DNA from: Candidatus Uhrbacteria bacterium | Lineage (GTDB): Bacteria > Patescibacteriota > Patescibacteriia > UBA9934 > GWF2-40-263 | Direction: 5' to 3' | NCBI GenBank assembly: GCA_023246275.1 | Contig: JAHFIS010000035.1 | Coordinates: 2,405-7,478, forward strand | Length of the DNA: 5,074 nucleotides | Shown here: piece by piece, positions 1 to 3,961 of the stretch | Numbering within the stretch: position 1 is the first letter of the stretch | Layout of the letters: each line of letters opens with the position of its first letter | The notes under the pieces: generated by a model | Database searches by the model: none | What the model was told of the DNA's origin: nothing | The model's input: the letters and a program-made list of their open reading frames with translations, nothing else | Position numbers and translations under genes: made by a program

Positions 1-1
1 T

Positions 2-847
2 CCGGCGCCCACGTGGCTCTCGGACGCGTCGCGGTCGCTCAACGACTTCGTGCTGCTGTTCGGCTCCCTCGTGTCGCTCGCTCACCTGTCGGGGTACCTG
101 CTCGGGTTCGATTCGTACCTGATCCGCGTCGTCCTCCTCATCGCGATGATGATGACCGTCGGGTTCGTGAGCCTGGCCGAGCGGAACCGGCTCTCGTCCG
201 AGTTGCTCGGGATCGCGAAGACGAACGTGGCGGTCTTCCGCGCATTGAGCGTCGCGCTCATCGTCGGGTCGCTCACGGTCGGGTCGTACGCGTCGGCGTT
301 CTCGCAGGGGACGCAGTTCGAGGTTCGCACCGAGTCGCGGAACGTTCGCCTCTCGGACGGGACCGACCGCGCCATGCTCGTGGTTCCGACCCCGAGCGGC
401 GGGTTCTTTCTCGTCGAGGATGTGTTCGGCACGTTCGCGGCGGAGAAACTCCTCCCGGGCGAGGAGACGCGCCTTGCCGCCGGCATGGAGCTGAGCCTCC
501 CGGGGTACGCGGAGACGGCCGTCGCCGAAGACGACGGAACGAACGGCTGGAAGATTCGTCGCGCCTGGTGGCTCGCCTACGAGTCGCGACTTCCCGGCGC
601 GCCGAGGGAATACGCCTCGCTCGCCGACCCATCGCTCGTGGAACGGCTCTCCCCGCCGCCGGTCGCGCCGACCGTCCCAGAGTACTCACCGACTCCCGCT
701 GCCGCGCCCGTCGCGATGAGTCCCGTCCCCGATCCGCCGACCGCGCCGGCCGCATCGTCGCGCCCGTCCTCGGCGACAAGGGCCATCAAGTGCGCGGATC
801 TACCGGACAGCGTCCGAACCAAGTTCTGCAAGAGCAACGGACGATAG
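2..847 (+). CDS. Membrane protein with exported domain and Pro/Ala-rich tail (5' end missing)
   Basis: The frame is open from the first bases of the window and ends at TAG 845-847, so the true start lies upstream; the GTG at 50 is only an internal candidate. In the 281 visible residues, hydrophobic stretches lie at about 16-36, 39-58 and 77-100, consistent with three membrane helices. Residues about 101-216 form a mixed, probably extracytoplasmic domain containing a GGFFLVEDVFG segment and an RRAWWLAYESR segment. Residues 217-256 are rich in Pro, Ala and Ser, like a wall-spanning or flexible linker. The last 18 residues hold two cysteines (264 and 276) that could form a disulfide. I do not recognise the family. 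Codon third positions are strongly G/C, which supports coding. A strong terminator follows eight bases after the stop, so this gene ends its transcription unit. The topology is prediction by eye, and function is unknown. Confidence 0.85.
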   Translation, partial: PAPTWLSDASRSLNDFVLLFGSLVSLAHLSGYLLGFDSYLIRVVLLIAMMMTVGFVSLAERNRLSSELLGIAKTNVAVFRALSVALIVGSLTVGSYASAFSQGTQFEVRTESRNVRLSDGTDRAMLVVPTPSGGFFLVEDVFGTFAAEKLLPGEETRLAAGMELSLPGYAETAVAEDDGTNGWKIRRAWWLAYESRLPGAPREYASLADPSLVERLSPPPVAPTVPEYSPTPAAAPVAMSPVPDPPTAPAASSRPSSATRAIKCADLPDSVRTKFCKSNGR

Positions 848-854
848 TCCACGG

Positions 855-885
855 ACCGGTTCCCACGCGGAGCCGGTATTTTTAT
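855..885 (+). terminator. Intrinsic terminator after the membrane protein gene
   Basis: A nine-pair stem ACCGGTTCC (855-863) / GGAGCCGGT (869-877) with one G-T wobble and a CACGC loop is followed directly by ATTTTTAT. It lies just after the stop at 847 and separates this gene from the downstream lipoprotein gene. Confidence 0.88.
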
Positions 886-912
886 CCCCCGGCATTGCCC
901 GTTTCATTGGGA

Positions 913-918
913 TATGAT
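913..918 (+). promoter_or_regulatory. Candidate -10 element for the lipoprotein gene
   Basis: TATGAT matches the sigma70 -10 consensus at five of six positions and lies in the short gap between a terminator and the next gene. No convincing -35 hexamer is present 16-18 bases upstream, and the TG at 908-909 is two bases too far upstream for a standard extended -10. A start near 925 would give a leader of about 88 bases. Confidence 0.4.
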
Positions 919-954
919 ACGGTTTTTTCTACGGTGCCATGCGCACCCGGACCA

Positions 955-990
955 TCGACGCGGAATTCGTCGCGTCGAAGTCCATCGGAC
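955..990 (+). promoter_or_regulatory. Structured 5' leader of the lipoprotein gene
   Basis: A perfect eight-base inverted repeat, TCGACGCG (955-962) and CGCGTCGA (971-978), encloses an eight-base loop. A second small hairpin, GTCC-ATC-GGAC (980-990), follows at once, and then an ACGTACGT palindrome (992-999) abuts the ribosome binding site. No T-run follows, so it is not a terminator. It could stabilise the mRNA, control access to the ribosome binding site or be a protein site. The role is inference. Confidence 0.4.
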
Positions 991-999
991 GACGTACGT

Positions 1000-1005
1000 A
1001 GGAGG
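1000..1005 (+). promoter_or_regulatory. Ribosome binding site that fixes the lipoprotein start
   Basis: A full AGGAGG lies seven bases before ATG 1013. It selects this start over the in-frame ATG at 914, whose extra 33 residues are charged, His/Arg-rich and unlike a signal peptide. Confidence 0.85.
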
Positions 1006-1012
1006 ACGGGCC

Positions 1013-1426
1013 ATGACGCTCATCTTGATTCTCTCGGCCCTTTCCGGCTGTGTCTCGTATCACCGCGCTGAGGACGTTCCTCCGGCCGCCGCGGCCGTTC
1101 CGCCGCCTGCCGAGCCGTCGATGTACGTGAACCAGTACGGCCTCTACGTCCCGACCGAGTACCGTTCCGCGGCCACCGACGAGCTGTACCGCAAGGGCCA
1201 GGAGCTGGTCAAGGACCGCGAGAGGCGCATGGCCGAGCTGATCGCCCGGCAGCCGTACCCGACCGTCGCCATCCCCGGCGTCGCGCCCGTCGTCTGTCCC
1301 AAGGACCGCGATCCCGCCAACCAGGCCGAGACGGACGCGTGCCAGAACGACGAGATCAGCGATCTCAAGAAGACCGACGGCGCCATCATCAAGGCGGTCG
1401 GCGTCGACCACCCCAAGCAGCCGTAG
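1013..1426 (+). CDS. Small predicted lipoprotein, family unknown
   Basis: This 137-residue protein starts with a short hydrophobic stretch ending in LSGC (Cys13), a good lipobox for signal peptidase II, so the mature protein is probably lipid-anchored on the outer face of the membrane. The signal is odd in being only 12 residues long with no Lys or Arg in its n-region. The lipobox is followed by a Pro/Ala-rich spacer (about 22-35), a Tyr-rich segment (SMYVNQYGLYVPTEY, 36-50), a charged, probably helical stretch (about 54-79), and a C-terminal part with Cys95 and Cys110 that might pair in a disulfide. The start is chosen from AGGAGG at 1000-1005. Terminators stand on both sides, so it is probably a single-gene unit. 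I recognise no domain, and no function is proposed beyond envelope localisation. Confidence 0.8.
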   Translation: MTLILILSALSGCVSYHRAEDVPPAAAAVPPPAEPSMYVNQYGLYVPTEYRSAATDELYRKGQELVKDRERRMAELIARQPYPTVAIPGVAPVVCPKDRDPANQAETDACQNDEISDLKKTDGAIIKAVGVDHPKQP

Positions 1427-1436
1427 TCTCCATCCT

Positions 1437-1463
1437 GCCGGAACCCACCGGCTTTTTTCTTTT
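1437..1463 (+). terminator. Intrinsic terminator after the lipoprotein gene
   Basis: A five-pair GCCGG/CCGGC stem (1437-1441, 1448-1452) with an AACCCA loop is followed by TTTTTTCTTTT. The short stem is offset by a long T-run. It starts eleven bases after the stop codon. Confidence 0.82.
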
Positions 1464-1486
1464 CCCACCGAGCGATGCTCAAAAAC

Positions 1487-1495
1487 TTATCCACA
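1487..1495 (+). other. Perfect DnaA-box sequence (single)
   Basis: TTATCCACA equals the high-affinity DnaA box known from E. coli oriC. It lies nine bases before the -35 of the next promoter. No cluster of boxes, AT-rich unwinding element or dnaA/dnaN gene is in the window, so an origin is not supported. A lone box could be a DnaA-regulated promoter site or chance. A one-mismatch copy at 3512-3520 carries little weight. Confidence 0.4.
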
Positions 1496-1504
1496 GGTCT
1501 TTCC

Positions 1505-1533
1505 TTGCAAAACAATGCCGCTGTCGCAATAAT
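1505..1533 (+). promoter_or_regulatory. sigma70-type promoter for the small gene at 1621
   Basis: TTGCAA (1505-1510) and AATAAT (1528-1533) are separated by exactly 17 bases, matching the -35 and -10 consensus at four and five of six positions. The stretch is AT-richer than its surroundings and follows a terminator. Transcription would start near 1540 and give a leader of about 80 bases. Confidence 0.65.
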
Positions 1534-1610
1534 GCCCGCGAACCATGCGTTCTTCCGCTGAGTTTTGCCCGGTTCTCCAACCGTGCCGTTGCCACTCCCG
1601 AGGCTTCAAC

Positions 1611-1615
1611 GGAGG
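1611..1615 (+). promoter_or_regulatory. Ribosome binding site of the 63-residue gene
   Basis: GGAGG five bases before ATG 1621 is near-ideal in sequence and spacing. It is the main reason for calling the small frame a gene and for this start over the longer, overlapping open frames that lack such a site. Confidence 0.65.
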
Positions 1616-1620
1616 AAGCG

Positions 1621-1812
1621 ATGTCCGAGACTCAGAGGCAAGCGAATGGCTGTGCGTGCGGGGCGGGCGGCTTCAGCTCGAGAGGGCTGCCGCTGCCGAT
1701 GCTCTGCCCGACGGCGTACCCAGAGCTCTGGGAGAAATCCCGCGAGCGAAGGGACTCAAATACTCCGTCGCGTCGACGGCCATGGGGCAACCCGGAAGCC
1801 GCCGAGGCATAG
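1621..1812 (+). CDS. Small hypothetical protein with a CxC motif, 63 residues
   Basis: The product begins MSETQRQANGCACGAGG, with Cys11 and Cys13 in a CxC arrangement and a third Cys at 29. A Pro/Leu-rich middle includes GLPLPMLCP and AYPELW, and the tail is hydrophilic and Arg-rich, ending in EAAEA. There is no signal peptide or membrane segment, so it is probably cytoplasmic. Support comes from a promoter at 1505-1533, an ideal ribosome binding site, mostly G/C third codon positions and a terminator at 1878-1907. The cysteines could bind metal, but three may be too few for a complete site in a monomer. I do not recognise a family. The alternative is that 1540-1907 is a non-coding RNA; I looked for tmRNA, RNase P RNA, SRP RNA and tRNA hallmarks and found none convincing. 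Confidence 0.5.
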   Translation: MSETQRQANGCACGAGGFSSRGLPLPMLCPTAYPELWEKSRERRDSNTPSRRRPWGNPEAAEA

Positions 1813-1818
1813 AGTCAA

Positions 1819-1862
1819 CCGGCAGGGGACGCCGCGTTCGTCTCCAACGGCCCTCCTGCCGG
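1819..1862 (+). repeat. Long inverted repeat with nested hairpin after the small gene
   Basis: CCGGCAGGGG (1819-1828) pairs over ten positions, one of them a G-T wobble, with CCCTCCTGCCGG (1851-1862, inner end at 1853). The 24-base loop holds a smaller GACG/CGTC pairing that competes for G1828. The following CCTCCCTTTTCTCT is a poor T-run, so this looks like a 3' stabilising structure or weak first terminator ahead of the one at 1878-1907. Confidence 0.5.
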
Positions 1863-1877
1863 CCTCCCTTTTCTCTC

Positions 1878-1907
1878 GACGACCGTGAAACCGGCCGTCA
1901 TTTTTTT
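1878..1907 (+). terminator. Intrinsic terminator overlapping the convergent regulator's stop codon
   Basis: GACGACC (1878-1884) pairs with GGCCGTC (1893-1899) with one internal A-C mismatch and an eight-base loop. A1900 and seven T follow (1901-1907). The T-run overlaps the TAA of the minus-strand regulator (complement of 1906-1908). Read on the minus strand the hairpin is followed by GAGAGAAAAG, so it should end only plus-strand transcription. Confidence 0.72.
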
Positions 1908-2679
1908 ACGTCCGCAGCGTTGGGATCCCGTCTGTGCCCTTCCACGCAAGGTTGAACAGCGCGCGCAGGGTCTCGGCGAACTCTTCGCTTTTCACGATCA
2001 CGGACAGGAGGTTCGCCTTGTATGAAAACAGCAGCACGGTATTCCCGCGCACCGTGATCTCGGCGCGGACGGGGAAGTCGGCGGCGGGAATGACGCGCAT
2101 CTGGGAGTTGGGGACGCGCGGGACGCGGTCTGGGTCAGGGGCGTCCATCACCATGAGGCTGCGGAACGGGACGCTCGCCGCCTTGAGGTCGTCGAAGTGG
2201 TCGGTGCGGCGGTCGAGGATTTCCGTAACCGACTCGAAGCGGTCGACCGGGACGATCTGGATGCACTCCCCCGATTCCTCGCCGAGCAGCTCGCGCACCG
2301 TCCGCACTCCTTCCGCGCCCTCGAAGTACCGGATCTGCGGCTTCTCGCTGCGCGAGTTGTACACCGCGTTCAGCAGCGGGATGGCCGTGAGCAGCTCGCG
2401 CTCCTTTTCCTCCAGCTCCCGCCGCTGCAGCCGCAGCACCGTCAGCAGGCGCTCTGGCGGCTCGGCCACGAACAGTTGCCGCTTCCCGTGCGTCGTCGCG
2501 CTCACGATCCCGCGCCGCATCAGCGCGTCCACGAGCAGGTACGTCGTCGTCCGGTTCACACCCGCCCTGATTGCCACGTCCTGTACCGCCGCCGGCGAGA
2601 GTTCCAGCAGCGCCAGGTACACGATCGCCTCCTTTTCCGAGAGGCCGAGGTTCACGAGCTCGAGGGTGAGGTGGTCCAT
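1906..2679 (-). CDS. TrmB-family transcriptional regulator (minus-strand member of divergent pair)
   Basis: This 257-residue protein has the TrmB-type layout. An N-terminal winged helix (about 8-75) carries GLSEKEAIVYLALLEL at 12-27 and the probable recognition helix VNRTTTY at 41-47. A charged, Arg/Glu-rich helix follows (about 78-103), likely the dimerising coiled coil. An effector-binding domain starts at KPQIRYFEGAEGVR (113-126) and ends near LFNLAW. TrmB proteins are DNA-binding repressors or activators, and archaeal members respond to sugars; this one's ligand is unknown. I chose ATG 2679 over GTG 2697 because the first helix then begins as in its neighbour and the start lies right after a predicted -10. 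There is no Shine-Dalgarno. No convincing minus-strand terminator follows the stop, so its transcript may run antisense into the small gene at 1621-1812. Family call is firm; function is not. Confidence 0.9.
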   Translation of the reverse strand: MDHLTLELVNLGLSEKEAIVYLALLELSPAAVQDVAIRAGVNRTTTYLLVDALMRRGIVSATTHGKRQLFVAEPPERLLTVLRLQRRELEEKERELLTAIPLLNAVYNSRSEKPQIRYFEGAEGVRTVRELLGEESGECIQIVPVDRFESVTEILDRRTDHFDDLKAASVPFRSLMVMDAPDPDRVPRVPNSQMRVIPAADFPVRAEITVRGNTVLLFSYKANLLSVIVKSEEFAETLRALFNLAWKGTDGIPTLRT

Positions 2680-2687
2680 ATGGGGGA

Positions 2688-2696
2688 AGTATACCA
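2688..2696 (-). promoter_or_regulatory. Extended -10 promoter of the minus-strand regulator, probably leaderless
   Basis: On the minus strand TGGTATACT is an extended -10 (TGn) plus TATACT, which matches TATAAT at five of six positions. No good -35 is present, as is usual for extended -10 promoters. The element ends eight bases before ATG 2679, so transcription should begin at or within a few bases of the start codon, explaining the missing ribosome binding site. Confidence 0.6.
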
Positions 2697-2730
2697 CCCT
2701 TGTCAGAATGTCCGCGGCGTGCGATGGTAT
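2691..2730 (+). repeat. Inverted repeat ATACCA / TGGTAT between the divergent regulators
   Basis: ATACCA (2691-2696) and TGGTAT (2725-2730) are reverse complements 28 bases apart, centred between the two genes. Each half lies in the predicted -10 of one promoter, so the symmetry may come from the two promoters alone or mark operator half-sites for one or both regulators. A further GGTAT copy at 2732-2736 follows on the plus strand. Confidence 0.4.
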
Positions 2731-2733
2731 GGG
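2725..2733 (+). promoter_or_regulatory. Candidate extended -10 promoter of the plus-strand regulator
   Basis: TGGTATGGG has the TGn extension and a TAT start but a poor second half. Transcription would start about 2739-2741, at the ATG itself. A TTGTCA (2700-2705) resembles a -35 but lies 22 bases away, too far for standard spacing. The overlapping TATATA (2734-2739) would place the start inside the gene. This is weaker than its minus-strand counterpart. Confidence 0.4.
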
Positions 2734-2738
2734 TATAT

Positions 2739-3503
2739 ATGCTGAAATCCAAACTCACGAAGTTCGGACTTTCGGAAAAGGAATCGGCGGTTTACTTGGC
2801 GCTTCTCGAGCTTGGGACGTCCACGGTCTCGGAGATCGCGAAGAAGACGCAGCTGAACAGATCCACAAGCTACGTACTGCTCGGGTCCCTCTCCGAGCAG
2901 GGGCTTGTCAGCCTCTCCAGCCGGAAGGCCTCGAAATTCTTCACGGCCGTCTCCCCGGAACGATTCATCTATATGTCGGAGGAGCGGGTTCGCCAGGGGA
3001 ACGAGCTCGTCGTCCTTGCCCAGGCCCTGCTCCCGCAGCTGCGCATTCTCAACCGGAGCGCCGGGGTGAAGCCGAAGGTCCAGTTCTTCGAGGGAGAGGA
3101 GGGAATTCGGAGCATCTACGAAGATACGCTTACAAGCTCGGAGGCGATACGCGCGTACGCCTCCATCGACGACATCAACGAGATCCTCCCCGGATATTTT
3201 CCGGAATATTATCGTCGCCGGTCGGCCAACGGCATTCGCATCCGGGCGATTTTCCCGGACACCCCGGACGCGCGCGAATTCATCAAGAATGACGCGGAAG
3301 TCTCCCGCGAGTCCTGCCTGATCCCCTCGGAGGGATATGCGTTTTCGCCCGAGATAAACATGTACGACCACAAGGTCGTTTTTATGTTGCTCCGCGAGCG
3401 GTTCGGACTCATGATCGAGAGCGCGGAGCTGTCGCAGGCGATGAAGAAGGTGTTCGACCTCTCCTGGGAGGAGGCAAAGCGTCTGCATGCCGTCCGACCC
3501 TGA
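2739..3503 (+). CDS. TrmB-family transcriptional regulator (plus-strand member of divergent pair)
   Basis: This 254-residue protein is a diverged paralog of its neighbour. The winged helix includes GLSEKESAVYLALLEL (10-25) and the recognition helix LNRSTSY (39-45). A helical linker (about 74-105) is followed by the effector domain, which opens with KPKVQFFEGEEGIR (111-124) and ends with MKKVFDLSWEEA. The two proteins match best in the DNA-binding helices and at the effector-domain entrance and differ in the middle, as expected if they bind related DNA sites but different signals. ATG 2739 is preferred because it gives the same N-terminal lead to GLSEKE as the paralog; in-frame TTG 2700 and ATG 2724 would add 13 or 5 poorly matching residues. 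No Shine-Dalgarno precedes it. Effector and targets are unknown. Confidence 0.9.
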   Translation: MLKSKLTKFGLSEKESAVYLALLELGTSTVSEIAKKTQLNRSTSYVLLGSLSEQGLVSLSSRKASKFFTAVSPERFIYMSEERVRQGNELVVLAQALLPQLRILNRSAGVKPKVQFFEGEEGIRSIYEDTLTSSEAIRAYASIDDINEILPGYFPEYYRRRSANGIRIRAIFPDTPDAREFIKNDAEVSRESCLIPSEGYAFSPEINMYDHKVVFMLLRERFGLMIESAELSQAMKKVFDLSWEEAKRLHAVRP

Positions 3504-3516
3504 CAACAAAGTTGTC
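3502..3516 (+). repeat. Palindrome overlapping the regulator's stop codon
   Basis: GACAAC-AAA-GTTGTC is a perfect six-base inverted repeat whose left arm includes bases two and three of the TGA stop. No T-run follows, so it is not a classic terminator. It could be an operator for the downstream promoter or a 3' end hairpin. It is short enough to be chance. Confidence 0.4.
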
Positions 3517-3533
3517 CACATCCCCGTTCCGTC

Positions 3534-3547
3534 CCCAGCCTACTGGG
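3534..3547 (+). other. Small hairpin CCCAG-CCTA-CTGGG
   Basis: A perfect five-base stem with a four-base loop lies in the 121-base gap after the regulator. It is followed by AAATCTCG rather than T, so termination is unlikely. No better terminator for the regulator is visible, so read-through into the next genes is possible. Confidence 0.3.
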
Positions 3548-3557
3548 AAATCTCGCG

Positions 3558-3585
3558 TTGATCCGTTTTGATAACAGGCAATATT
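3558..3585 (+). promoter_or_regulatory. Candidate promoter for the small membrane protein and peptidase genes
   Basis: TTGATC (3558-3563) and AATATT (3580-3585), 16 bases apart, each match consensus at four of six positions in a locally AT-rich stretch. The predicted start near 3592 precedes a bulged hairpin (ACA-C-GGGC / GCCC-TGT, 3596-3613) before the gene. Confidence 0.45.
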
Positions 3586-3624
3586 CGCTTGCGGGACACG
3601 GGCCGCGCCCTGTAGGTTGGGATC

Positions 3625-3942
3625 ATGACGTACGCAATTGTCATCCTGATTGCTGCCATGGTCTACCGCCTCGCCTGTGCGAAGCGGATGGCCGCGTTTG
3701 CATCGTTGGCCAGAAATAAGGACAGCCGTGAGGCTGTCTTTTTTCGATCGGACGGAGGACTCGTTCTCCTGCGTCTGTCGGCCGCGACGCTGTGGGTTGC
3801 CGTATCCCTCGGCCTGCGCCACTGGCTCGACCCGACGCCGGCGTGGATCGCCCTTGCCGCCGCCGCGTGGTTTCTCGTCCGCGCCAACATGCTCCGCCAG
3901 GACCGCGTCGCCCGCGGAGACTTCAACTCGCTTATTCCCTAA
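3625..3942 (+). CDS. Small membrane protein with three hydrophobic segments
   Basis: This 105-residue protein has hydrophobic segments at about 2-19, 46-63 and 72-88, so it is probably an integral membrane protein with three helices and a basic loop (20-45). The tail is charged (RQDRVARGDF). Codon use matches the neighbours, with G/C favoured at third positions through most of the gene, which supports real coding. The ribosome binding site is weak (GGTTGGG, centred about eight bases upstream). Codons 33-40 (DSREAVFF) are written by a perfect terminator hairpin and T6 run (3721-3744), very unusual inside a gene. The stop is 19 bases before the peptidase gene, so the two are probably co-transcribed and may act together, for example in export, but I recognise no family. 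It could be that only the downstream half is translated. Confidence 0.72.
   Translation: MTYAIVILIAAMVYRLACAKRMAAFASLARNKDSREAVFFRSDGGLVLLRLSAATLWVAVSLGLRHWLDPTPAWIALAAAAWFLVRANMLRQDRVARGDFNSLIP
3721..3744 (+). terminator. Perfect intrinsic-terminator structure inside the small membrane protein gene
   Basis: GACAGCC (3721-3727) and GGCTGTC (3732-3738) form a perfect seven-pair stem closed by a GTGA (GNRA-type) tetraloop and followed directly by six T (3739-3744). A-rich bases on the 5' side (3714-3719) extend pairing with the T-run. It is the neatest terminator in the window, yet lies at codons 33-40 of an open frame. It may act as an attenuator, end a short RNA started near 3592, or be kept silent by translating ribosomes. 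Confidence 0.6.
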
Positions 3943-3961
3943 TTGCACGTCATCGTCCCGT

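Noticed and set aside
13..1071. A long Arg-rich plus-strand frame over the first membrane protein
   Set aside because: It overlaps the real frame, crosses a strong terminator at 855-885, and has the Arg/Pro/Ala composition typical of wrong-frame reading of GC-rich DNA.
929..1468. A 179-codon minus-strand open frame over the lipoprotein
   Set aside because: It overlaps the whole lipoprotein gene and its terminator and has no start signals; the plus-strand gene has an AGGAGG and a lipobox.
1540..1907. tmRNA, RNase P RNA or SRP RNA in the structured region
   Set aside because: Length and structure invited the idea, but I saw no tmRNA T-arm/CCA end or tag frame, no RNase P P4 core string and no SRP GGAAGCAG loop context.
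1934..3292. A 452-codon plus-strand open frame across both regulator genes
   Set aside because: It runs antisense to one TrmB gene and in another frame of the second, is Ser/Arg-rich with no domain, and is a by-product of GC-rich codon bias in the two well-supported genes.
1487..3520. Replication origin based on DnaA-like sites at 1487 and 3512
   Set aside because: Only one exact box and one single-mismatch copy two kilobases apart, with no box cluster, AT-rich unwinding region or replication genes.
3502..3547. Terminator for the plus-strand TrmB gene
   Set aside because: Two hairpins are present but neither is followed by a T-run.
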